From an uncultured Faecalicoccus sp. (GTDB lineage: Bacteria; Bacillota_I; Bacilli_A; Erysipelotrichales; Erysipelotrichaceae), in NCBI GenBank assembly GCA_902497095.1, contig CABVDD010000032.1, forward strand, positions 1 through 24,121: a stretch of DNA of 24,121 nt. Reading direction: 5' to 3'. The notes beneath the pieces were generated by a model. It was not told the DNA's origin. It ran no database searches and saw only the letters and a list, made by a program, of their open reading frames with translations. Position 1 is the first letter of the stretch, and each line of letters opens with the position of its first letter. A program made the translations under genes and the position numbers. This document shows positions 7,446 through 14,404 of this stretch, piece by piece.

Positions 7446-8330
7446 ATGAATAAGTTTGTAAAGGGAATGTTTGCTCTGGGAATGAGCATGACCATGTTAG
7501 TTGGATGTAGTTCAGGTGGCAGCGATGATTCAAGTAAAGATGACAGCTCTTTGATGGGTACGATTACAGCTGCCGGATCTTCCGCATTAAAACCATTAGC
7601 GGATGAAGCAGCCGAAATGTTTAAAGAAGAAAATCCAGATGTATCTATTACAATCGATGCCGGAGGTTCTGGAGAAGGTTTAAAACAAGTAGCAGATGGA
7701 ACAGTTACAATTGGTAACTCTGATGTAGAAGCCAGTGAAAAACTAGATGCTGATCAGGCAAAAGAACTAGTAGATCATCAGGTTTGTGTCATTACCATGG
7801 CACCGATCGTCAATCCAGATGTTAAAGAAGCTGGTGTTGATAATCTAACAACAGATCAATTGATCGGAATTTTTACAGGTGAAATCAAAAACTGGAGTGA
7901 AGTAGGCGGACCAGATGAAGATATCGTTTTAGTTACTCGTCCAACATCTTCTGGTACACGTGCCACTTTCCAAAAATATGCATTAAATGGTGAAGAAGAA
8001 GCTTCAAATGCTTCTATGGAAACAGATGATTCTGGTGTATTGTTGCAGAATGTAGCAGATACAAAAGGCGCTATTGGTTATGTAGCTTTATCTTATTTGG
8101 TAGATAACGATGATGTCGCAACAGTATCTATCGATGGAGTAGAGCCAACATTGGAAAATACATACAGTGGTGATTATAAAGTATGGACTTTTGAACATAT
8201 GTATACTAAAGGTGAGGCAGACGAAGTAACACAAGCTTTCTTAGATTATATTATGTCTGACGAATTTGGTTCGCATATGGAAGAATTAGGATATGGCGTT
8301 TCCAGTAAAATGGAAAATACAGAACACTAA
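7446..8330 (+). CDS. pstS: Phosphate-binding lipoprotein of the Pst transporter
   Basis: Extracellular phosphate-capturing protein of the high-affinity PstSCAB importer. The signal peptide ends in the lipobox LVGC (Cys21), so the mature protein is lipid-anchored. Phosphate-site motifs of PstS are present: AAGSSALKPLADE (about 40-52), AGGSGEGLKQVADG, and VTRPTSSGTRATFQKYAL. The 294-residue length is normal for a short Firmicute PstS. AGAGGAAA at 7433-7440 precedes the ATG. It is the first gene of the operon and separated from pstC by a hairpin, an arrangement expected to let PstS accumulate above the membrane subunits. Confidence 0.95.
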   Translation: MNKFVKGMFALGMSMTMLVGCSSGGSDDSSKDDSSLMGTITAAGSSALKPLADEAAEMFKEENPDVSITIDAGGSGEGLKQVADGTVTIGNSDVEASEKLDADQAKELVDHQVCVITMAPIVNPDVKEAGVDNLTTDQLIGIFTGEIKNWSEVGGPDEDIVLVTRPTSSGTRATFQKYALNGEEEASNASMETDDSGVLLQNVADTKGAIGYVALSYLVDNDDVATVSIDGVEPTLENTYSGDYKVWTFEHMYTKGEADEVTQAFLDYIMSDEFGSHMEELGYGVSSKMENTEH

Positions 8331-8360
8331 TTGATATTTTTAAAAAGTGAATCATGAAAT

Positions 8361-8384
8361 GACGGGCATCATTCAATGTCCGTC
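8361..8384 (+). other. pstS-pstC intercistronic RNA hairpin
   Basis: GACGGGCAT (8361-8369) and ATGTCCGTC (8376-8384) form a nine-pair stem (one G-U) with a six-base loop. It is not followed by a T tract, so it looks like a 3'-end stabiliser or processing site, not a full terminator. It contains the ATG at 8376 that would otherwise pass for the pstC start. Confidence 0.65.
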
Positions 8385-8408
8385 TTCATCATGCTAGGAG
8401 GTTTTAAT

Positions 8409-9317
8409 TTGGGAAAGCTAAGAAGCAGTATGTTTGCCAAAGAATATTTATGGCAAACTATCGTTACGATTGGTGGACTCTTTGTCATTTTTGTCACACT
8501 GATCATTGGTGCGTTCCTGATTTATAAAGGATCGGATACATTTTTGACATTCCATCATTCCATTGGAGAATTTCTAGGTTCAACAGATTTTAATCCAACA
8601 GATAACGCTACAGGCGGTGGTAGTGTTGGAGCCTTGATCTTTATTGTAGGTTCATTATGTGTATGTGGTTTGGCATTGTTGATCGCCACTCCGTTTTCTA
8701 TCGGATCAGCTATCTTTATGACAGAGATCTCACCTAAATTCGGGGAAAAATTTTATCGTCCTATGGTAGAAATCTTTGCGGGTATTCCTTCTGTTGTATA
8801 TGGATGGGTTGGTTTAACGGTTTTGATTCCGGCAATCAAAAAAGTGTTTGATTTGCAGGTCGGACATTCTGTTTTGGCAGCTGGACTCGTTTTAGCTGTT
8901 ATGATTTTTCCAACGATTACCAGTGTAGCAAGCGATGCGATTCGAGCCGTATCAAAAGAAACGCGTATGGCAGCGTATGGTTTGGGATCTACACGCTGGC
9001 AGACAATTTATCGAGTTGTCATTCCGGCAGCTTTGCCAGGAATTGTTTCTGGTGTTGTACTTGGTTTAGCACGTGCTTTTGGTGAAGCATTAGCTGTAGC
9101 TATGGTGATTGGACAGACAACAGCTTTGCCAACCAGCATATTTTCAACGACAAAGACACTCACTACTGAAATCGCATCCCAAATGGGAAATGCCATGGAA
9201 GGTGGCGAGATGAAAGCGGCACTTTGGTCAATGGCACTGCTTTTGTTCTTGATTTCTTTGTTGTTTATTACGATTATTCATCGTTTCTCAAAATTGAGTG
9301 AAGAGAAAGGAAAATAG
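8409..9317 (+). CDS. pstC: Phosphate ABC transporter permease PstC (TTG start)
   Basis: Membrane channel subunit of the Pst phosphate importer, about six membrane segments. It has the PstC signature EIFAGIPSVVYGWVGL and the ATPase-docking EAA loop MAAYGLGSTRWQTIYRVVIPAALPG in the last third. The start is assigned to TTG 8409 (303 residues counted from there), because a perfect AGGAGG (8396-8401) lies seven bases upstream. The in-frame ATG at 8376 has no ribosome site and is buried in the stem of the intercistronic hairpin. It lies two bases before pstA. The weak start codon plus the upstream hairpin would both hold its level below that of PstS. Confidence 0.94.
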   Translation: MGKLRSSMFAKEYLWQTIVTIGGLFVIFVTLIIGAFLIYKGSDTFLTFHHSIGEFLGSTDFNPTDNATGGGSVGALIFIVGSLCVCGLALLIATPFSIGSAIFMTEISPKFGEKFYRPMVEIFAGIPSVVYGWVGLTVLIPAIKKVFDLQVGHSVLAAGLVLAVMIFPTITSVASDAIRAVSKETRMAAYGLGSTRWQTIYRVVIPAALPGIVSGVVLGLARAFGEALAVAMVIGQTTALPTSIFSTTKTLTTEIASQMGNAMEGGEMKAALWSMALLLFLISLLFITIIHRFSKLSEEKGK

Positions 9318-9319
9318 GT

Positions 9320-10201
9320 ATGGATAAGAAAATACAAAGAGCAAAATCAGTAGATAAAGGAATGACTATCTTGTTCTATGCGATTGCCGTATTCTTTTTC
9401 TTACTGTTGTTAGGATTTGCCGGTAAGGTCATCATTGGTGGTTTGTTAGGTGCCAAAGCGGAAATGTTTTCTTTTTCCAGCACAGAAGGCATCGGTAATC
9501 AGCTATTCAATACGATTTATTTGGTGCTTATTTCTTTGGTTGTCTCTGTACCTATTGGTGTATTAGCTGGTATTTATTTGGCTATGTATGCCAAAAAAGG
9601 ATTTTTAACTAAATTTTTAAGAACATGTATTGAAACATTGTCTTCATTGCCATCTATTGTTGTGGGTTTGTTTGGTTATTTGATATTTTTGGTCATGATG
9701 GGAATGGGCAAAAGTCTTATGGCTGGTGCTCTATCTGTTTCTATCATTAGTTTACCTTTGATTACTACCACAACGGAAGATGCGATTCGAGGCTTACCGG
9801 AAGGCTATTTTCACGGAAGTATGGGATTGGGAGCTACGAAATGGCAAACGATTTTTCATGTTTTACTACCTGCTTGTATTTCCCGTATTATGACTGGTGT
9901 GATTTTAGCTGCAGGACGTGGCTTTGGAGAAGCCGCAGTATTATTGTATACTACAGGTTCCGGAACGGATATATGTTGGGGAAGTTTCAATTTAGCATCA
10001 CCAACTTGCCCTTTTAACCCATTTAGGCCGGCAGAAACTTTATCTATACAAATATGGAACTTACAAACCAACGGACAAGATAGAGATTTGGCCAATTTGG
10101 CAAGTGCCATACTTTTGATCCTTGTCTTGGTTTTCAGTATTGGTGCCAATGTATGGAGTCGTCATATTGCCAATAAACAGGCTGGTCAACAGGATAAATA
10201 G
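9320..10201 (+). CDS. pstA: Phosphate ABC transporter permease PstA
   Basis: Second channel subunit of the Pst importer, 293 residues with about six membrane segments (the first at 17-38). It has SSLPSIVVGLFGYLIFLVMM, the EAA loop GSMGLGATKWQTIFHVLLPA, and FNPFRPAETLSIQIW, all typical of PstA. The ATG follows GGAAAATAGGT at the end of pstC, only two bases after its stop, so the permeases are co-translated. The segment with two Cys (SGTDICWGSFNLASPTCPF, about 217-235) lies in an external loop, where they could form a disulfide. Confidence 0.95.
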   Translation: MDKKIQRAKSVDKGMTILFYAIAVFFFLLLLGFAGKVIIGGLLGAKAEMFSFSSTEGIGNQLFNTIYLVLISLVVSVPIGVLAGIYLAMYAKKGFLTKFLRTCIETLSSLPSIVVGLFGYLIFLVMMGMGKSLMAGALSVSIISLPLITTTTEDAIRGLPEGYFHGSMGLGATKWQTIFHVLLPACISRIMTGVILAAGRGFGEAAVLLYTTGSGTDICWGSFNLASPTCPFNPFRPAETLSIQIWNLQTNGQDRDLANLASAILLILVLVFSIGANVWSRHIANKQAGQQDK

Positions 10202-10213
10202 GAAGGAATATTT

Positions 10214-10966
10214 ATGAACAGTAAATTTAATGTACAGAACTTGAATTTGCATTATGGTGAATTTCATGCCTTGAAAAACATCAATATGGAAATCAAACAA
10301 AACGAAATCACTGCATTTATAGGTCCTAGCGGATGTGGTAAATCCACTTTTTTAAAGACCCTGAATCGAATGAATGATTTAGTGGAAGGCGCTCGTGTAG
10401 ATGGCACGATTACTTTGGATGGTATTGATATTTATAAAGATATGGATGCCATTGAATTGCGTCGTCGTGTAGGGATGGTTTTCCAACAACCGAACCCATT
10501 TCCAAAAAGTGTGTATGATAATATCGCATATGGTCCAAGAATTTTTGGAATCAAGAAAAAGTCAGAGTTGGATGAAATTGTAGAACGTTCTTTACGTCAA
10601 GCTGCCATTTGGGATGAAGTTAAAGATCGATTGCATAAAAGTGCCTTAGGTATGTCTGGAGGACAACAACAGCGTTTATGTATCGCTCGCGCATTGGCTA
10701 TGCAGCCAGAAGTTTTATTGATGGATGAGCCAACGAGTGCTCTAGATCCTATCTCTACAGGAAAAATCGAAGAATTGACATTGGAATTAAAGAAAAATTA
10801 TACGATCGTGATCGTTACCCATAATATGCAGCAAGCCATGCGTATCAGTGATAAAACAGCTTTCTTCTTATTAGGTGATTTGATTGAATTTGGAGATACA
10901 GAAACGATGTTCTCGACACCTAAGGAAAAACAAACAGAAGACTATATTACAGGGAGGTTCGGATAA
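10214..10966 (+). CDS. pstB: Phosphate ABC transporter ATPase PstB
   Basis: Cytoplasmic ATPase that powers PstSCA, 250 residues, the normal length. Walker A is GPSGCGKST (37-45), and VFQQPNPFPKSVYDNI is the PstB-specific Q-loop. The signature is MSGGQQQRL (147-155), with Met where Leu is more usual. Walker B is LLMDEPTSALDP (168-179) and the switch His is in VIVTHN. AGGAAGG at 10201-10207 is the ribosome site. The stop overlaps the phoU start (TAATG). Confidence 0.97.
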   Translation: MNSKFNVQNLNLHYGEFHALKNINMEIKQNEITAFIGPSGCGKSTFLKTLNRMNDLVEGARVDGTITLDGIDIYKDMDAIELRRRVGMVFQQPNPFPKSVYDNIAYGPRIFGIKKKSELDEIVERSLRQAAIWDEVKDRLHKSALGMSGGQQQRLCIARALAMQPEVLLMDEPTSALDPISTGKIEELTLELKKNYTIVIVTHNMQQAMRISDKTAFFLLGDLIEFGDTETMFSTPKEKQTEDYITGRFG

Positions 10967-11622
10967 TGGTTATTCAAACAAAGTTTTTAAAGCAGCTGCA
11001 ACAATTAGAATTAAAGATGACCGAAATGGGTCAGAGTTGTTTAAAGGGATTGTCTTTATGCAAACATTCCTTGTATGATGGTGATAAAGTGCTGACACAG
11101 GAAGTTGATGAACTTCATGAAGAAGTATCTACTTTAAGTCGTGATTGTGACCAGAATTGTATGCGAATCTTACTTTTGCAGGCGCCGGTTGCCAAAGATC
11201 TTCGTCGTATTACGGTTGCGACAAATACAGTACGTGATTTGACACGTATCATGGATCAGGAAAAGGAAGTGGCATCTTTGATTCGTGAAATGGATCATAC
11301 GGTTAACAGTGAAATTGATGATTCCATTGCCGAATTATTCAGAATTGCCAAGGGAATGATTTCTAATGCGCTAACGGCTTATATGAGTCGTGATGAAAAA
11401 GTGGCTCATGAAGTAATAAATATGGATGATAAAGCGGATGCAGCGTATTTAAAGACAAAAGAATTTTATACAGATAAACTGGCCGCAAAAGTGGAAGATC
11501 CAGGAAACTTAGTCAATCTGCTTTTAGTTGGAAAGTATTTGGAGCGTATTTGTGATCATGCGGGAAATATTGCGCATTGGGTACTGTATCAAAAATCAGG
11601 TCTTTTAGAGGACGAAGAATAA
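10966..11622 (+). CDS. phoU: Phosphate-uptake regulator PhoU
   Basis: PhoU, 218 residues, a cytoplasmic protein of two three-helix bundles that links the Pst transporter to phosphate signalling and limits phosphate uptake. Family motifs: LLLQAPVAKDLRRITVATNTVRDLTRI (about 66-92) in the first bundle and LLLVGKYLERICDHAGNIAHWV near the C-terminus in the second, which carry the metal-binding E/DxxxD-type pairs. It begins within the pstB stop (TAATG) and is the last gene of the operon, ending before a strong terminator. Confidence 0.95.
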   Translation: MVIQTKFLKQLQQLELKMTEMGQSCLKGLSLCKHSLYDGDKVLTQEVDELHEEVSTLSRDCDQNCMRILLLQAPVAKDLRRITVATNTVRDLTRIMDQEKEVASLIREMDHTVNSEIDDSIAELFRIAKGMISNALTAYMSRDEKVAHEVINMDDKADAAYLKTKEFYTDKLAAKVEDPGNLVNLLLVGKYLERICDHAGNIAHWVLYQKSGLLEDEE

Positions 11623-11641
11623 TATTTATAGTTTTTCTATG

Positions 11642-11666
11642 ATGTCTGCTTATGCAGACATTTTTT
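11642..11666 (+). terminator. Terminator of the pst-phoU operon
   Basis: ATGTCTGC (11642-11649) and GCAGACAT (11654-11661) form a perfect stem with loop TTAT, followed by six T. The insertion block begins directly at the end of the T tract. Confidence 0.88.
11659..11666. repeat. Left target-site duplication (CATTTTTT)
   Basis: CATTTTTT, next to the left end of the insertion block, matches CATTTTTA at the right end in 7 of 8 positions. Eight bases is the duplication length typical of ISL3-family elements. The sequence is T-rich, so part of the match could be chance. Confidence 0.5.
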
Positions 11667-11692
11667 GGCGCTTTAAACTTTTGTGTGGGTGA
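11667..11692 (+). repeat. Left terminal inverted repeat of the insertion block
   Basis: Starts GGCGCTTTAAAC and continues through TGTGTGGGTGA. Its inverted counterpart CACCCACTCACTAATTTAAA occurs at 13765-13784, and a second, outermost counterpart ends at 13822. Confidence 0.6.
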
Positions 11693-11711
11693 TTTGGATA
11701 CATACAAAAAT

Positions 11712-11765
11712 AACCTCCTTCAGGTATAATCTTTTCGCCAGAAAATTTATACACTAAAGGAGGTT
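11712..11765 (+). promoter_or_regulatory. Fold-back leader hiding the transposase ribosome site; internal -10 box
   Basis: AACCTCCTT (11712-11720) is the exact complement of AAGGAGGTT (11757-11765), the ribosome site of the transposase. Inner pairings TATAA (11725-11729) with TTATA (11747-11751) and TTTTC (11732-11736) with GAAAA (11741-11745) close on a GCCA loop. A TATAAT (11725-11730) in the left arm may be the -10 of the element's own promoter, though no good -35 is seen. A transcript from it would start inside the hairpin and leave the ribosome site free, while read-through transcripts would fold it shut. Confidence 0.6.
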
Positions 11766-11771
11766 TTTACC

Positions 11772-12296
11772 ATGTATGATTTTATCACAAATCTGCTCAA
11801 TATCGATCCTTCCCGGATCCGTTTTCTATCTGTTTCCGTTCGTCAGGACATCACTTACTACCACATTGCCCTTGTATCTACACAACTGGAAAGCCCTTTC
11901 TGTGGCAATCGGGTCCATATTCATGCCCATGGAAGAGAAAAACAAATCAATCATCCCGTTCTCACGCAAAGAAACCGCCCTTTGCGCTATAAATGTAATG
12001 ACTGTTTAAAAACTTTTTCAGAAGCCAATCCCTTTTCTTTTTCTTCTTTCAGAAATTCTTTCTTCGCACTCTCTCAGATCATGAAAGAGCTGGCCAATCT
12101 GCAACTGACCTATTCCGACATCGCCAAAAAGAATCATGTCAGTGTAACGACCGTGCAGAAATATATGGACAGTTTTGTATCCTTCTCAAGGATCCGGCTT
12201 CCGGAAAATATAGGAATCGATGAGATCTGTTCCGGAATGGCACACTATGGCGGCTCTAAATACCTGTTGTTTTTGAAAAAATCAAAGAGAGAATGA
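11772..12296 (+). pseudogene. ISL3-family transposase, 3'-truncated
   Basis: The first 174 residues of an ISL3-type transposase; intact ones are around 400 residues. It has the N-terminal zinc-ribbon region (SPFCGNR, then YKCNDCLKTFSE), a helix-turn-helix (LTYSDIAKKNHVSVTTVQKYMDSF, about 112-135), and the start of the catalytic domain at IGIDEICSGMAHYGGSKYLL, where the first catalytic Asp of the DDE set lies. Everything after residue about 165 is missing, replaced by KKSKRE and the 11-bp repeat array, so the other catalytic residues are lost. The first Cys of the usual CPYCG pair is Ser. Translation is driven by AAGGAGG at 11757-11763. The truncated product could at most still bind element ends. 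Confidence 0.8.
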
Positions 12297-12305
12297 TGGA
12301 ATTTT

Positions 12306-12371
12306 ATTTCGTGTTTATTTCGTGTTTATTTCGTGTTTATTCCGTGTTTATTCCGTGTTTATTCCGTGCTC
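12306..12371. repeat. Six tandem 11-bp repeats
   Basis: Three copies of ATTTCGTGTTT (from 12306, 12317, 12328) are followed by ATTCCGTGTTT (12339, 12350) and a last diverged copy ATTCCGTGCTC (12361). The C/T difference splits the array into two blocks. It joins the truncated transposase to the 3' end of the COG2865-type gene, whose TAA stop lies in a repeat (12359-12361). Confidence 0.97.
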
Positions 12372-13570
12372 TTCTCAGATTTATTTAATCTGATAAAATA
12401 TCCTCCTTGCCTATTACTGCCTTTAAATTCCACAAGCTGCTTATTTTTTAGAATTCGTATAGCTGCTTCGACAGCATTTTTCTTTAATCCACTTATTTCA
12501 CTCAATGTAGGAATTCGTAACCCTGGATTTTCAGAAATAGTTTTATAAACTACTTGTTGATTTATAGAGAGTGTACTCAAAATACTCTGATCGATATGAC
12601 GATGTTTACTTTGCTTATTCTTTACAGTTTTTAAATCAGTTATATTATCTGATTTTGAACTTGCATGACCAGCAACAGCAGTAAACTTAATCATGATGTC
12701 CTGGGGATGAATCGTATATTCTGGGTCAGATGCACCTAATGCATGGCATGCCTCACAGATTTTCTGGATTCCTCGTCCCCAAGTTTCTACATACCCAGCT
12801 CTAAAAAAAGTATTTGCGATGTCTGGATTATAAGGCATGGAGCGATGTCGTTCCATCAGCGTTTCTTTTGTCCAGCCTGTTGGAAACACACAGTCATTAC
12901 TGATATACATTGCATCCTCTTCGATGCGAATTTGTATAGGAACCGAAGCAGGATAGAATTTGTGAATAATAGCATTATAAACAGCTTCACGCACAGCTTC
13001 TCGTGCAAATGGATAGGTTTCGACTCGAATATCATGGTCATATGAAATACTTGCCTTCAAATATTTTAAATAGATTAAATCAATCACTCTATCTGCTTGA
13101 AGAATCAAAGATCCTTTTACTTCATTCTGATACTGCAAATCAGATCCCTTTCCAAATTTACCAATCTTGATATATGAACCTGTAATCCATTTTTCTGGAT
13201 GACGATGAAATAATAAGACAGCAGCTCTCTTTAATTTACCGTTCGTGATTAAGCCAAGGCTATCTAATAATTCATCATTATTCATGGCTAAATCAGCTTC
13301 AGTCATTCTTCCACTTTTCAAAGCTTCTTTTCGGAAAATCTCAAAACTTTCTAAATCCAGCTCATCTACACTTACTTTATCCACTGGTACAGCATCCCAT
13401 TTCACACCGGTCCTTGAAACCAAGAACTCTGTTAAGGCATTTCCTTTTAAAAGTTGTTTTGTACTACCACTGCGATAATGATATTCTCCTTTGTAATTGA
13501 TTGGATATGAGCTTGGATTAACGATGATCTCAAGATATTCTAAATTTTTTTTCTTCCGACAAATATGACA
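12359..13570 (-). pseudogene. COG2865-type ATP-binding/AlbA_2 regulator, 5'-truncated
   Basis: Remnant of a COG2865 (RecG-related, AlbA_2 plus HATPase_c_4) protein, a family of putative DNA-binding regulators. From about 13561 down the reading frame gives NLEYLEIIVNPSSYP and then GEYHYRSGSTKQLLKG, the end of the AlbA_2 domain, before any start codon. The first possible start, TTG 13423, would omit it. The frame runs on to a stop at 13655-13657, but upstream of about 13570 the family sequence is lost. Further on are the GHKL-type ATP site REAVYNAIIHKFY and NPDIANTFFRAGYVETWGRGI, and a C-terminal winged helix (PTLSEISGLKKNAVEAAIRIL). The ATP-binding and winged-helix parts are intact. No ribosome site is visible. 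A shortened protein from TTG 13423 (354 residues) is possible but unlikely to bind DNA normally. Confidence 0.75.
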
Positions 13571-13619
13571 GAAAAAAGTAAGTAAATGATTTAGACGTTC
13601 CTGTTTTTTGGCATAAGAA

Positions 13620-13666
13620 AAGATGGTATATTTCTGGATCTGTTTCCCAATGATTTATACCATCTT
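13620..13666. repeat. 11-bp inverted repeat at the 5' break of the COG2865-type gene
   Basis: AAGATGGTATA (13620-13630) and TATACCATCTT (13656-13666) are perfect inverted copies separated by 25 bases. The place where the COG2865-type frame loses its family sequence is close by. Confidence 0.7.
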
Positions 13667-13677
13667 CTTCATTACTT

Positions 13678-13822
13678 AACCCACACTTAATAGTAAAGCA
13701 TCATTCTTTAAAACCACGCACTAAGTTAAATTACCACTTGATTTTACAGTCATCTTTATCATTTCACCCACTCACTAATTTAAAGGTCCTTTTTCGAAAA
13801 CCACATACTAGTTTAAATTACC
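13678..13822 (-). repeat. Four degenerate copies of the IS end in one orientation
   Basis: On the minus strand a motif close to GGnnnTTTAAnTTAGTGTGTGG recurs four times, with its plus-strand CCAC cores at about 13681, 13714, 13768 and 13801. The spacings 33, 54 and 33 make an 87-bp duplication of a two-motif unit. The copies ending at 13740 and 13822 resemble each other most (both begin GGTAATTTAA). The same motif in the opposite direction forms the left end at 11667. The 298 bases from 13566 to 13863 contain only this cluster, the 11-bp inverted repeat and the hsp20 terminator; no gene is seen. Confidence 0.6.
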
Positions 13823-13830
13823 CATTTTTA
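13823..13830. repeat. Right target-site duplication (CATTTTTA)
   Basis: CATTTTTA after the outermost right end pairs with CATTTTTT at 11659-11666. Removing the block would rejoin the phoU terminator to the hsp20 terminator region, a sensible original layout for two convergent genes. Confidence 0.5.
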
Positions 13831-13835
13831 TATAC

Positions 13836-13863
13836 AAAAAAAGGGGTGCAATTTTTGCACTCC
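13836..13863 (-). terminator. Terminator of hsp20
   Basis: On the minus strand GGAGTGCAA and TTGCACCCC form a stem (one mismatch) around AAA, followed by seven T (13842-13836). It begins directly after the hsp20 stop codon. Confidence 0.8.
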
Positions 13864-14280
13864 TTATTCGATTGGAATATATTTCTTTTCCTCGACTTGT
13901 TGTGGTTTTTCACTAGGGAAAGTAATTTTTAATTCACCGTTATCAAAGTTTGCTTTGATATCTTCTTCTTTGATGTTATCTCCTACATAGAAGCTCCGAG
14001 AACAAGAACCGGTAAAACGTTCCTGACGAATGATTTTTCCATCTTTGTCTTTTTCTTCGTTGTTTGTGTTACGATTTGCGGTAATCTTCAAATAACCGTT
14101 TTTCAATTCCAAATGAATATCTTCTTTTTTAATTCCTGGAACTTCCATACTTAATTCGTAATTGCCGTTTTTTTCGCAAATGTCTGTCTTCATTAACTGG
14201 GACGAAGTTGTCAAACCAAAATCATCATCAAAGAAATCATCAAACAAATCAAAGGATCTAAAACCTGGATAGAATTTCAT
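13864..14280 (-). CDS. Small heat-shock protein, Hsp20/alpha-crystallin family
   Basis: ATP-independent holdase chaperone of the Hsp20 family, 138 residues from ATG 14280. The N-terminal arm is Phe/Asp-rich (SFDLFDDFFDDDFG). The alpha-crystallin domain (about 30-125) includes YELSMEVPGIKKEDIHLELKNGYLKI with the family's VPG motif, SCSRSFYVGDNIKEEDIKA, and FDNGELKITFP with the G-x-L motif; the tail ends YIPIE, resembling the I-x-I oligomerisation motif. The start at 14280 has GGAGG eight bases upstream (14293-14289). ATG 14286 lies only two bases from that site, and the in-frame TTG 14316 has none. It is driven by a promoter overlapped by a CIRCE operator, so HrcA repression and heat induction are expected. 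Confidence 0.93.
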   Translation of the reverse strand: MKFYPGFRSFDLFDDFFDDDFGLTTSSQLMKTDICEKNGNYELSMEVPGIKKEDIHLELKNGYLKITANRNTNNEEKDKDGKIIRQERFTGSCSRSFYVGDNIKEEDIKANFDNGELKITFPSEKPQQVEEKKYIPIE

Positions 14281-14300
14281 ATACATCGCCTCCAATTGTC

Positions 14301-14348
14301 CTAAGCGGTTGTCCAAAGCAGCCGTTGTTCTTGAAATTTCTTCCTCAT
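14301..14348 (-). CDS. Possible 15-codon leader ORF in the hsp20 5' UTR
   Basis: Within the roughly 90-base hsp20 leader, an ATG at 14348 opens MRKKFQEQRLLWTTA, ending at TAG 14301-14303. AAGG (14358-14355) lies six bases upstream, a sensible spacing. It ends about 20 bases before the hsp20 start and in another frame. It may be translated, but no conservation evidence is available and chance is likely. Confidence 0.25.
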   Translation of the reverse strand: MRKKFQEQRLLWTTA

Positions 14349-14376
14349 CAGGATCCTTACCCTGATTACACTTATT

Positions 14377-14404
14377 ATTATAGTCAAATTTTTAGCACTG
14401 TAAA
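14377..14404 (-). promoter_or_regulatory. hsp20 promoter
   Basis: On the minus strand TTTACA (14404-14399) and TATAAT (14382-14377) are separated by 16 bases. The operator 14392-14418 covers the -35 box and part of the spacer. Confidence 0.75.

Larger units (their letters stand above)
11667..13822. mobile_element. Decayed ISL3-family insertion block
   Basis: A 2156-bp block bounded by degenerate inverted ends and a near-perfect 8-bp duplication, inserted between the phoU terminator and the hsp20 terminator. Inside are a truncated ISL3-type transposase (plus), an 11-bp tandem repeat, a 5'-truncated COG2865-type gene (minus) and a cluster of four end-like repeats. The left end GGCGCTTTAAACTTTTGTGT and the right end, reading inward from 13822 as GGTAATTTAAACTAGTATGT, share GG, TTTAAACT and TGTGG at the same spacing (about 16 of 22 positions). 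Another end-like copy, reading inward from 13789, matches the left end in about 21 of 29. The transposase part has more C-ending codons than its neighbours, consistent with foreign origin. The element cannot move by itself. Confidence 0.6.

Noticed and set aside
8376..8408. ATG 8376 as pstC start
   Set aside because: It lies in a hairpin stem without a ribosome site; TTG 8409 has AGGAGG at ideal distance.
9856..10149. Antisense open frame over pstA
   Set aside because: It is a shadow of the coding strand with no start signals or family resemblance, like the other antisense frames in rplQ, serA, M56 and the ABC genes.
12306..12371. CRISPR array
   Set aside because: The 11-bp units are directly adjacent with no spacers.
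13678..13822. CRISPR or short tandem array
   Set aside because: Copies are degenerate, only four, unevenly spaced, and match the left end of the insertion block, so an IS-end origin is better.
14281..14316. TTG 14316 start of hsp20
   Set aside because: It has no ribosome site; GGAGG at 14293-14289 serves ATG 14280. The frame stays open further upstream but runs through the promoter, so it cannot be translated from it.
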